DNA from: an uncultured Collinsella sp.
Lineage (GTDB): Bacteria; Actinomycetota; Coriobacteriia; Coriobacteriales; Coriobacteriaceae
Reading direction: 5' to 3'
DNA length: 6,248 nucleotides
NCBI GenBank assembly: GCA_938045085.1
Contig: CALINZ010000186.1
Span: 1-6,248, forward strand
The translations under genes and the position numbers were made by a program. The notes beneath the pieces were generated by a model. The model was not told the DNA's origin. It saw only the letters and a list, made by a program, of their open reading frames with translations, and searched no databases. The number at the start of each line of letters is the position of its first letter. Within the stretch, counting starts at the first letter, position 1. Positions 1 to 5,602 of this stretch are shown one piece after another.

Positions 1-15
1 CTTACCAAGACGAAT

Positions 16-53
16 GCCGGGCTCCTGTTTGCGCCCGTCGGCGTGATCAGGAG
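16..53 (+). promoter_or_regulatory. Possible structured leader of metY with two alternative hairpins
   Basis: Two stems can be drawn in the sequence before metY. One pairs CTCCTG at 22-27 with CAGGAG at 48-53, with an inner CGCC/GGCG stem at 32-35 and 40-43. The other pairs GCC 16-18 with GGC 40-42 and GGGC 19-22 with GCCC 33-36. They share bases and cannot form together, as in leaders that switch structure. A pyrimidine-rich stretch (about 61-88, with TTTTT at 72-76) follows, but it starts too far from the stem to look like a normal terminator. The window begins here, so any aptamer further upstream is not visible. The region is GC-rich, so chance pairing is quite possible. Confidence 0.25.
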
Positions 54-107
54 ACAGCGACTTACTTCTCTCTTTTTATTTACTTTTGTTCGATCAAGGA
101 GATCATC

Positions 108-1418
108 ATGAGCCAGTTTATCAACAATCCCGAGCACACCTTTGGTTTCGACACCCTGCAGCTGCACGTTGGCCAGGAGAGCGCCGATCCTGCATCCGAC
201 TCCCGTGCCGTGCCTATCTACCAGACCACGAGCTATGTGTTCCGCAACTCCCAGCACGCTGCCGACCGCTTTGGTCTTGCCGACGCCGGTAACATCTATG
301 GCCGTCTGACCAACTCCACCCAGGGCGTCTTCGAGGATCGTATCGCCGCACTCGAGGGTGGCGTGGCAGGTCTCGCCGTCGCCTCCGGTGCCGCTGCCAT
401 CACCTATGCCCTGCAGGCTCTTGCCCAGGCCGGTGACCACGTGGTGGCTCAGAAGACCATCTACGGTGGCTCCTACAACCTGCTGGAGCACACGCTCTCC
501 CAGTTTGGCGTCGAGACCACCTTCGTCGATGCCCATAACCTGGAAGAGGTTGAGGGCGCCATCAAGGACAACACCACGGTCATTTACCTCGAGACGCTTG
601 GCAACCCCAACTCCGACATCCCCAACATCGACGCCATCTCCGAGATCGCCAAGAAGCACGGTCTGCCGGTTGTCGTCGACAACACCTTCGGCACCCCGTA
701 TCTGTTCCGTCCGCTGGAGCATGGTGCTAACATCGTTGTCCACTCCGCAACCAAGTTCATCGGCGGCCACGGCACCTCGCTGGGCGGTGTGATCGTCGAT
801 GGCGGTAACTTTGACTGGAAGGCGAGCGGCAAGTATGCGCAGATCGCCGAGCCCAACCCCTCCTACCACGGTGTTTCGTTTGCCGAGGCTGCCGGTCCCG
901 CCGCCTTCGCAACCTATGTCCGCGCTATCCTGCTGCGTGACGAGGGCGCCTGCATCAGCCCGTTCAACGCCTGGGCGCTGCTCCAGGGCACCGAGACTCT
1001 GTCGCTGCGCGTCGACCGCCATGTCGAGAACACCAAGAAGGTCGTTGAGTTCCTGACCGGTGACAGCCATGTTGCCAAGGTGAACCACCCGAGCCTGCCT
1101 GAGCACCCCGATCACGAGCTCTACAAGCAGTATTTCCCCAACGGCGGTGCCTCGATCTTTACCTTTGAGATTAAGGGCGGCCAGGAGGCAGCTTGGAAGT
1201 TCATCGATCATCTGCAGGTGTTCTCGCTGCTCGCCAACGTGGCTGACGTCAAGTCGCTCGTCGTGCACCCGGCTACCACCACGCACTCCCAGCTCTCTGC
1301 CGAGGAGCTCGCCGAGCAGAACATCACGCCCTCCACGATTCGTCTTTCCATCGGTACCGAGAACGCCGAGGATATCATTTGGGATCTGAATCAGGCCTTC
1401 GCCGCGCTGGACGAGTAA
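108..1418 (+). CDS. metY: O-acetylhomoserine sulfhydrylase (O-acetylhomoserine aminocarboxypropyltransferase), PLP-dependent
   Basis: This 436-residue cytoplasmic enzyme of the Cys/Met metabolism PLP family joins O-acetylhomoserine with sulfide to give homocysteine and acetate, the direct sulfhydrylation route to methionine. The length fits MetY (about 420-440 residues) rather than the shorter cystathionine synthases or lyases. Visible family marks are YGR at 64-66, which contacts the cofactor phosphate of the partner subunit; the cofactor-ring aspartate D191 in VVVDNTFGTP; the Schiff-base lysine K216 in HSATKFIGGHG; and the substrate-carboxylate arginine R412 in IRLSIG. ATG 108 is preceded by AAGGAG at 96-101 with six bases of spacing, so the start is well supported. 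Codons are strongly biased to C- and G-ending forms, which suggests high expression. The gene appears monocistronic, with a strong terminator about 60 bases after its stop. Some relatives also act on O-acetylserine, so cysteine synthase side activity is possible. Confidence 0.95.
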   Translation: MSQFINNPEHTFGFDTLQLHVGQESADPASDSRAVPIYQTTSYVFRNSQHAADRFGLADAGNIYGRLTNSTQGVFEDRIAALEGGVAGLAVASGAAAITYALQALAQAGDHVVAQKTIYGGSYNLLEHTLSQFGVETTFVDAHNLEEVEGAIKDNTTVIYLETLGNPNSDIPNIDAISEIAKKHGLPVVVDNTFGTPYLFRPLEHGANIVVHSATKFIGGHGTSLGGVIVDGGNFDWKASGKYAQIAEPNPSYHGVSFAEAAGPAAFATYVRAILLRDEGACISPFNAWALLQGTETLSLRVDRHVENTKKVVEFLTGDSHVAKVNHPSLPEHPDHELYKQYFPNGGASIFTFEIKGGQEAAWKFIDHLQVFSLLANVADVKSLVVHPATTTHSQLSAEELAEQNITPSTIRLSIGTENAEDIIWDLNQAFAALDE

Positions 1419-1478
1419 GGCGACTTGTGCAAGGACCCCTTGCAACTCGATAGGTATAACTGCAGAAAATGCCTGCTC

Positions 1479-1519
1479 AAGGCGCCTGTGCGAACAATGG
1501 TTGCGCAGGCGCCTTTTTT
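1479..1519 (+). terminator. Rho-independent terminator of metY
   Basis: GGCGCCTG at 1481-1488 pairs with CAGGCGCC at 1506-1513. The stem continues inward to about 13 base pairs with two G-U pairs and a seven-base loop at 1494-1500. AA at 1479-1480 can extend it into a run of six T at 1514-1519. It follows the metY stop by about 60 bases. Confidence 0.93.
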
Positions 1520-1730
1520 GCATAGAGAGGGTGCAAAAACAGGGTTTTTGACACGCTTTATGCATTTGAGTTGTGGAAAACTCCTGTTGAGAGGATGTGA
1601 GTTTTACGCAAATGACGTGCACCTTTTGAGAAAAACCGCAGGTCGCGATTTGCTCGGGGTACTATGCAGCGCGATTGAATCACACACAGCTCAAACGTAG
1701 CAAAAACGCACTACGGAGGTTTCCAGCTAC
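1520..1730 (+). promoter_or_regulatory. Promoter region of the secreted-protein gene
   Basis: This 211-base gap is AT-richer than its surroundings and holds no believable gene. A perfect TTGACA at 1548-1553 could be a -35 box, but no good -10 lies 16-18 bases beyond it. TACTAT at 1660-1665 is a possible -10 without a clear -35. AAAAAC 1535-1540 and GTTTTT 1544-1549 form a short inverted repeat that overlaps the TTGACA and could be a regulator site. CGTAG 1696-1700 can pair with CTACG 1711-1715, a small hairpin that touches the ribosome binding site GGAGGT at 1715-1720. The promoter cannot be fixed from sequence alone. Confidence 0.4.
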
Positions 1731-2507
1731 ATGAGGATCGATTCACGAAAACCGAAGGCCGCCGCCCTTTCTGCCACGCTTGCCGTGGCGCTTTTGGTGG
1801 GTGCCGGCGTAACCGAGGCCCACGCGGCGACGCTGTCCGACGCGGTTGGATCCACGCCCTCCGAGACCACGTTGATGCAGCCCGTCGATTATCGCGGCGA
1901 CGGTTTTGGCTCCATGCAGGAGTGGAACGCCTCCATGGAGGCCAAGCGCGACTCTTTGGAAGTTCGCGCTCAAATTATCATGAACATGTATGGTGACTAT
2001 GCCACCGATGACGAGCGTGCCGTGCTTCAAGAGTGCATCGACGGCGCGGGCAGCCTTTTGACGATGGAGGGGGTCGACGCTAAGTCGGTCGAGCTCGATG
2101 AGCTGCGCACGACGCTCGAGGATGCTAAGCGCGAAGCGCTCGAGGCTGCGGCCGCCGAGGCAGAAGCCGCCGAGGCCGCCCAGGCTTCATATAGCAACGC
2201 AGGCTACGGGCCGTCCTATACGGCAGCTGCGTATTATGCGAATGGTTCGGGACTGACGCGTTCGAGCGGCGTCAATAACTATAACGGCCGCCGCGAGACT
2301 TATTACAGCAGCAACGTGTTGTATCACCACCGCACGGGCGAGTGGACGCAGGATTCCGAGGGCTTTTGGCGCGATTCTGATGGTTACTACGTCGTGGCCG
2401 CGGGCGATAAGGCTCAGGGCTCCACGTTTACCGGTTCCAAGGGTGAGTGCAAGGTCTATGATTCGGGCTGCGCAGCCGGAACTACCGATTATTACACCGG
2501 TTGGTAA
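1731..2507 (+). CDS. Secreted protein with helical Ala/Glu segment and C-terminal 3D/double-psi beta-barrel-like domain
   Basis: This 258-residue exported protein is probably cell-wall associated. Residues 1-32 form a signal peptide: basic start MRIDSRKPK, hydrophobic core about 11-28, and likely cleavage after AHA at 30-32. Residues about 65-152 look helical, ending in a very Ala/Glu-rich stretch (about 119-152) that may be a coiled coil or spacer. A Tyr/Ser/Gly-rich linker follows. The last 70 residues resemble the 3D/double-psi beta-barrel group: GFWRDSDGYYVVA at 211-223, VYDSGCAAG at 242-250 and TTDYY at 251-255. The acidic residues D215 or D217, D244 and D253 fall where the three aspartates of 3D domains would be. 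C240 and C247 could form a disulfide. Such domains in known families cut or bind peptidoglycan, so a wall-remodelling role is inferred but not shown. GGAGGT at 1715-1720 precedes ATG 1731 by ten bases. The signal peptide and coding nature are firm; the domain call is moderate. Confidence 0.85.
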   Translation: MRIDSRKPKAAALSATLAVALLVGAGVTEAHAATLSDAVGSTPSETTLMQPVDYRGDGFGSMQEWNASMEAKRDSLEVRAQIIMNMYGDYATDDERAVLQECIDGAGSLLTMEGVDAKSVELDELRTTLEDAKREALEAAAAEAEAAEAAQASYSNAGYGPSYTAAAYYANGSGLTRSSGVNNYNGRRETYYSSNVLYHHRTGEWTQDSEGFWRDSDGYYVVAAGDKAQGSTFTGSKGECKVYDSGCAAGTTDYYTGW

Positions 2508-2530
2508 TCTGCCATAAGCCAATAGGACAT

Positions 2531-2584
2531 GACAGGCGGGCGTCTTTACCGAGCCTTTGGGCAACGTAAGGGCGTCCGTCTTTT
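2531..2584 (+). terminator. Probable Rho-independent terminator of the secreted-protein gene
   Basis: An imperfect long hairpin starts 24 bases after the stop. GACAGGCG at 2531-2538 pairs with CGTCCGTC at 2573-2580 (one mismatch, one G-U). After a four-base bulge, TCTTTAC 2543-2549 pairs with GTAAGGG 2566-2572, and a small GCC/GGC tip lies inside. TTTT follows at 2581-2584. The bulge and short T run make it weaker than the metY terminator. Confidence 0.6.
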
Positions 2585-2694
2585 GTGCGTGCTTGAGTTA
2601 ACAGAGCGCTTACCGTGGCAGTACGCCGCGCATATGGGCGCGGGGCACACTAAGTTATGAGAAACAAAATCTTTCTCGTGGAGGAAGTGGTCCC

Positions 2695-2901
2695 ATGAAC
2701 GCTCGAGATGTCGCTATTGCCGTCGTTGCCCTTTTAATCGGATGTCTTGGTCCGACGGCGGCGTTAGCTGCCGGCCTGCAGTCCGCTACGGGCGCCGCTC
2801 CTGTGGTTGTGGGCGCCTTGATTGCAGCGGCCCTGCTGGGAGGCGCCGGCGTGCTACTTTGCCGCGATGACGAGGAAGAGGTTCCAGAATCGCAACGCTA
2901 A
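2695..2901 (+). CDS. Small two-hydrophobic-segment membrane or exported protein of unknown function
   Basis: This 68-residue protein is not one I recognise. Residues about 5-27 form a hydrophobic segment ending in ALAAG, which could be a signal peptide or a first membrane helix. Residues about 35-56 form a second, Ala/Gly/Val-rich membrane segment. The tail CRDDEEEVPESQR is strongly acidic apart from one Arg next to the membrane, so it would sit outside the membrane on one side. Coding is supported by the ribosome binding site GGAGGA at 2680-2685, nine bases before ATG 2695, by a membrane-protein composition, and by terminators on both sides that leave it as its own unit. The 110-base gap upstream contains a six-pair hairpin (2626-2643) but no clear promoter. 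The short hydrophobic layout recalls sortase-anchored tails, but there is no LPXTG-type motif and the tail is acidic, so I do not assign it there. Confidence 0.65.
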   Translation: MNARDVAIAVVALLIGCLGPTAALAAGLQSATGAAPVVVGALIAAALLGGAGVLLCRDDEEEVPESQR

Positions 2902-2938
2902 CTGTTGTGAGATTGGCAGCCGGTCATAGACGAAGATG

Positions 2939-2977
2939 AAAGCCGCCGCGGGGGAACGGTTCCCTTGCGGCGGCTTT
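2939..2977. terminator. Bidirectional terminator between convergent genes
   Basis: AAAGCCGCCGC at 2939-2949 pairs perfectly with GCGGCGGCTTT at 2967-2977. The stem continues inward through 2950-2956 and 2960-2966 with two G-U pairs to a three-base loop, giving 18 pairs in all. It lies between the plus-strand small gene (stop at 2901) and the minus-strand reductase (stop at 3011). T-rich ends exist on both strands but are short (TTTGCTGTT on plus, TTTCATCTT on minus). Confidence 0.85.
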
Positions 2978-3010
2978 GCTGTTAAGGCTGTTGAATGCGG
3001 TGCGTTGGCG

Positions 3011-3925
3011 CTACCAGCTTTTCTCGATATCGCGGATGCGCCGATAGAGCCAATCGTTTTGCGGCACTTGGATATCGTGTTTGGCTGCGAGGCGGCAGAT
3101 GGTGCCCGCGAACTCCTCGACTTCGGTTTTTCGTTGTGCGATGCGGTCCTGCGCCATCGAGGGCATACCGGCGGGGTCGATTCCCTCGATGAGGTGCACC
3201 ATCTGCGTCAGGTCTGCTTCGGTCAGCTCAAGGCCCTCGGCGTTAGCGACCGCAAGCGTTTCGCGCATGGCGGAAACAAAGCAGCGACGCTGCTCGGAGC
3301 CCGGTTCCGTGGCGCTTCCGTAGGTCCCGCCGTACGCCATACAGGTCTGGTTGATGCCATCGTTGAGCATGAGTTTGGCCCACATGCGGTGCGCAATGTC
3401 GCTCTCGACGGTATGGGCGATGCCGCAGCGTGTGTAGAGCTCGTCGATGGCGGTGACGGTTGCGGGCTCGGTGCCCGCTGCCGCGCCAAAGCGAATCTCG
3501 CCCGCATTGGTAAAGGTGAGCGCGCCGTCGAGGAACACGGCATCCATGCCCTGGCAAATACCAAGAACGGTATGCTTCCAGCCAAAGCGCTCGGCAATCT
3601 TTTGCTCGCTCGTAATGCCGTTGCACAGCGAGGCGATGAGCGTGTTGGGTCCCACGACGCGCTCCATAGTCTTGAGTGCTTGGTTGAGTCCCGTCGTCTT
3701 GACCGTGAGAATGACCAGATCGGCGGGCGTCGCCTCGCTGACGCGCACGGACTTGAGTGCGCAGGGCTCGTCGTTGACCGTAAGGGCGTCGCCTGCGTGA
3801 CGCTCGAAACGGGCGTCGTCCATAATGTATTCGACGGCATCGTTGCCGAGCGTCTTGGCAATCATGCTGCCATAGAGTAGGCCGACGCCGCCCTTGCCGA
3901 TAAAGGCAACCTTGTTGATCTGCAT
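3011..3925 (-). CDS. Ketopantoate reductase family protein (2-dehydropantoate 2-reductase, PanE/ApbA type)
   Basis: This 304-residue cytoplasmic enzyme is of the size of PanE, which reduces 2-dehydropantoate to pantoate with NADPH in pantothenate and CoA synthesis. Numbered from the start chosen here, the nucleotide-binding loop GKGGVG is at 10-15 and N102 lies in LCNGI. The catalytic helix carries K184, N188 and N192, matching E. coli K176, N180 and N184 in spacing. S256 and E268 in SMAQDRIAQRKTE match E. coli S244 and E256. All key residues are thus present. An upstream ATG at 3934 would touch the ribosome binding site GAGGAG (3935-3940) with no spacing, while ATG 3925 has nine bases, so the shorter form is preferred. 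No other pantothenate gene is nearby, and many family members reduce other 2-oxoacids, so the symbol panE is withheld. A terminator-like hairpin lies directly upstream. Confidence 0.9.
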   Translation of the reverse strand: MQINKVAFIGKGGVGLLYGSMIAKTLGNDAVEYIMDDARFERHAGDALTVNDEPCALKSVRVSEATPADLVILTVKTTGLNQALKTMERVVGPNTLIASLCNGITSEQKIAERFGWKHTVLGICQGMDAVFLDGALTFTNAGEIRFGAAAGTEPATVTAIDELYTRCGIAHTVESDIAHRMWAKLMLNDGINQTCMAYGGTYGSATEPGSEQRRCFVSAMRETLAVANAEGLELTEADLTQMVHLIEGIDPAGMPSMAQDRIAQRKTEVEEFAGTICRLAAKHDIQVPQNDWLYRRIRDIEKSW

Positions 3926-3934
3926 GTGAATCAT

Positions 3935-3940
3935 CTCCTC
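3935..3940 (-). promoter_or_regulatory. Ribosome binding site deciding the start of the reductase gene
   Basis: On the minus strand GAGGAG is followed at once by ATG (3934-3932) and nine bases later by a second in-frame ATG (3925-3923). Only the second has usable spacing, so translation most likely begins with MQINKVAFIG. Confidence 0.7.
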
Positions 3941-3942
3941 AC

Positions 3943-3969
3943 AAAAAGGCGCCCGCGTGCGGGGCGCCT
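3943..3969 (-). terminator. Terminator-shaped hairpin just upstream of the reductase gene
   Basis: Read on the minus strand, AGGCGCCC (3969-3962) and GGGCGCCT (3954-3947) form a perfect eight-pair stem with a seven-base loop, ending in TTTTT (3947-3943). Two bases later comes the ribosome binding site of the reductase gene. It may be the old terminator of the cyclase-family remnant, whose stop at 4042 lies about 70 bases upstream on the same strand. It may instead be an attenuator or a 5'-end stabilising stem for the reductase transcript. There is no T run on the plus strand. Confidence 0.75.
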
Positions 3970-3974
3970 GGTGG

Positions 3975-3980
3975 ATTGTA
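3975..3980 (-). promoter_or_regulatory. Candidate -10 box for the reductase gene
   Basis: On the minus strand this reads TACAAT, five of six to the TATAAT consensus, in the only gap before the reductase gene. No convincing -35 lies 16-18 bases upstream. If used, transcription would begin at about 3969-3967, right at the first base of the hairpin, so the mRNA would carry that stem at its 5' end. Confidence 0.25.
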
Positions 3981-4041
3981 TGCCGCTGGAGCGTGTAGCG
4001 TGCACCGGAGGCGGAAATTAGAAGAACAAACGCATGGGAAC

Positions 4042-4230
4042 TTATGCCGCGGGGCAGATGGCAAAAACGCGTGCGGGATATCCAACGCCATCGCGCACCT
4101 TGGGGAAGGTGCAGAAGATGACGGCGCCTGTGGCGGGAAGCTCGTCCAGATGGTCCATGACCTCGATCTTTTCATCGGGCTTTTTGCTGATGATAAAGCG
4201 GTGCCGTGGCAGCTCGATTTCTGCTGCGTT
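4042..4230 (-). pseudogene. C-terminal remnant of a cyclase-family (kynurenine-formamidase-like) gene
   Basis: The minus-strand frame ending at the TAA at 4044-4042 encodes 62 residues that look like a real protein end. It has an H-x-x-I/L-I stretch (HRFII), then KIEVMDHLDELPATGAV, then FPKVRDGVGYPARVFAI. This pattern matches, from memory, the end of cyclase-family proteins (PF04199), in which a 'NLDxLP...GA' strand is followed by a final 'G.PARV.AI' strand. Full members have about 200-270 residues with metal-binding His/Asp motifs near the N-terminus; none of that is here. No start codon with a ribosome binding site is visible. The frame stays open further upstream, but family resemblance fades near 4220-4240, before the aldo/keto reductase gene starts on the other strand. 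I infer that the front of the gene was lost by deletion or replacement. The upstream boundary given is approximate. Confidence 0.55.
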
Positions 4231-4311
4231 ACGATACGTTCTCGATTGCGATTCCACGATGTTTCGGCCGCGTGACCATTGTGTTTCGCCTTGCCGAGCG
4301 CTGATGGCGAA

Positions 4312-4318
4312 GGGAGGG
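4312..4318 (+). promoter_or_regulatory. Ribosome binding site deciding a GTG start for the aldo/keto reductase
   Basis: GGGAGGG lies close before GTG 4322. The in-frame ATG 4304 lies upstream of this site and has only a weak match before it. The GTG start gives MQYRVDPKSGNRIS, the usual beginning of this family as I remember it. Confidence 0.6.
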
Positions 4319-4321
4319 TCC

Positions 4322-5509
4322 GTGCAATACCGCGTTGACCCCAAAAGTGGTAACCGAATATCTGCTCTGGGTCTGGGCTGCATGAGGTTTCCCGGTGCGC
4401 CGGGACGCCCGGATGCGAAGACAGCCGACGCCATCATCTCCCGTGCGGTGGAGCAGGGGATTAACTACCTGGACACGGCCTATCTCTATCCCGGCAACGA
4501 GGCTTGCGTGGGCGCTTCGCTTGAGCGCCTAGGCCTACGCGACCAGGTTTTGCTCGCGACCAAGCTGCCGCATGCTTCGTGCAAATGCGCGGAGGATTTT
4601 GACCGGTTCTTCGACGAGCAACTGCGCCGCCTGCGGACCGACCATATCGACTATTACCTCATGCACAACATTACCTCGCCCGCCCAGTGGGAACGTGTGG
4701 TGGCGTTGGGCATCGAGGACTGGATCGCGCGTCAAAAGGCGGCGGGGCGCATTCGCCAGATTGGTTTTTCGCATCACGGCAGCGCGGCGGATTTCCTGAC
4801 GATGCTTGACGCATATGACTGGGATTTTTGCCAGATCCAGTACAACTATGCCGGCGAGCGTTACCAAGCGGGAACGGCAGGACTCATGGCAGCCGCCGAG
4901 CGCGGGCTCGCGGTGTTTGTGATGGAACCGCTTTTGGGTGGACGCCTGGCGGGCAAGCTGCCCCCGCGGGCCCGCGCCTTATTCGATGACGTACGCGATT
5001 CGTACCTGAAGACGCCGGCTGCTTGGGGCCTTTCGTGGGTGTGGAACCATCCTCAAGTCACGATGCTGCTTTCGGGCATGACCGATACCGCGCAGGTGGA
5101 CGAGAACGCGGCATTGGCGGATCGTGCACTGCCGGATTCGATGACGACAGAGCAGCTCGATACCATCGCACGTGTGCTGAGAGAGTTTGAGAAATCGAAT
5201 CGCGTGCCCTGTACGGGGTGCGGCTACTGCATGCCGTGCCCCAAGGGCATCAATATTCCCGGCTGCTTTGGCGCCTACAACGCGAGCTACGCGCATAGTT
5301 GGTTTACGGGGCTGTCTCAATACTTTACGGCGAGCGCGGTGCGGACGAACGAGCCCAAGCTGGTGAGCAATTGCGCCAAGTGCGGCAAATGCGCACGTCA
5401 CTGCCCGCAGCACATCGATATTCCCGAGCGTCTCGACGATGTGCGCCGACGTTTCCAGCCTGGCCCCGTAACGGCCGCGCTTAAAGCCTTTTGCAAAACG
5501 CGCTCCTGA
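4322..5509 (+). CDS. Aldo/keto reductase with C-terminal 4Fe-4S binding region
   Basis: From GTG 4322 this is a 395-residue cytoplasmic oxidoreductase of the COG1453-type aldo/keto reductases. The beta/alpha barrel covers about residues 1-285. The catalytic tetrad is present: D51 and Y56 in DTAYLYPGNE, K81 in ATKLPH, and H115 in LMHNI. GFSHHG near 148-153 and MEPLLGG near 201-207 are typical barrel segments. The tail carries two cysteine groups: C297, C300, C303 and C306 in CTGCGYCMPCP, and C351, C354, C357 and C361 in CAKCGKCARHCP. These would bind up to two iron-sulfur clusters, suggesting that electrons pass between NAD(P)H and a cluster. The physiological substrate is unknown for this subfamily. 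An in-frame extension back to ATG 4034 would run antisense through the cyclase remnant and lacks family resemblance. A Gfo/Idh/MocA gene follows 93 bases later in the same direction, so co-transcription is plausible. Confidence 0.92.
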   Translation: MQYRVDPKSGNRISALGLGCMRFPGAPGRPDAKTADAIISRAVEQGINYLDTAYLYPGNEACVGASLERLGLRDQVLLATKLPHASCKCAEDFDRFFDEQLRRLRTDHIDYYLMHNITSPAQWERVVALGIEDWIARQKAAGRIRQIGFSHHGSAADFLTMLDAYDWDFCQIQYNYAGERYQAGTAGLMAAAERGLAVFVMEPLLGGRLAGKLPPRARALFDDVRDSYLKTPAAWGLSWVWNHPQVTMLLSGMTDTAQVDENAALADRALPDSMTTEQLDTIARVLREFEKSNRVPCTGCGYCMPCPKGINIPGCFGAYNASYAHSWFTGLSQYFTASAVRTNEPKLVSNCAKCGKCARHCPQHIDIPERLDDVRRRFQPGPVTAALKAFCKTRS

Positions 5510-5524
5510 TGCCCCTTTGATAAC

Positions 5525-5587
5525 TTGCGGTGGAATAGTTCCTGTTTGCGGCAGAATAGGGCTTAAACAGGAATTATTCCACCGCAA
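5525..5587. repeat. Long palindromic element (23-bp arms, 17-base loop) between two oxidoreductase genes
   Basis: The arm at 5525-5547 (TTGCGGTGGAATAG, then TTCCTGTTT) is the reverse complement of 5565-5587 apart from one position, which is a G-U pair in RNA. The loop at 5548-5564 carries part of a third, similar block: TTGCGGCAGAATAG at 5546-5559. So the motif TTGCGG[T/C][G/A]GAATA occurs three times, twice direct (21 bases apart) and once inverted. No T run follows on either strand, so it is not a normal terminator. It resembles REP-type dispersed intergenic palindromes. The 3' arm ends five bases before the AGGGGG ribosome binding site of the next gene. Confidence 0.85.
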
Positions 5588-5602
5588 CTGAAGGGGGCTG
5601 TC

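Noticed and set aside
1..60. Possible SAM or cobalamin riboswitch end (CTTACCAAGA at 1-10, CAGGAGAC at 48-55)
   Set aside because: Only short pieces resemble the conserved boxes. The GAGGG/GGCAACC-type core of SAM leaders and the CCTGCC end of cobalamin leaders are not seen.
1425..1700. Open frame of 91 codons after metY on the plus strand
   Set aside because: It runs through the strong metY terminator, has no ribosome binding site and has no protein-like pattern.
2853..2901. Sortase-anchor tail in the small protein
   Set aside because: There is no LPXTG-like motif before the hydrophobic segment, and the tail is mostly acidic rather than basic.
2936..3880. Long plus-strand open frame of 314 codons
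   Set aside because: It lies opposite the clearly coding ketopantoate-reductase-family gene and starts inside the bidirectional terminator. It is a high-GC mirror frame.
4034..4321. N-terminal extension of the aldo/keto reductase back to ATG 4034
   Set aside because: The added residues do not resemble the family, run antisense to the cyclase-like remnant, and a good ribosome binding site supports GTG 4322.
5525..5587. Palindrome as an ordinary terminator of the aldo/keto reductase gene
   Set aside because: No T run follows the stem on either strand, and the loop carries a repeat of the arm, which is unusual for a terminator.
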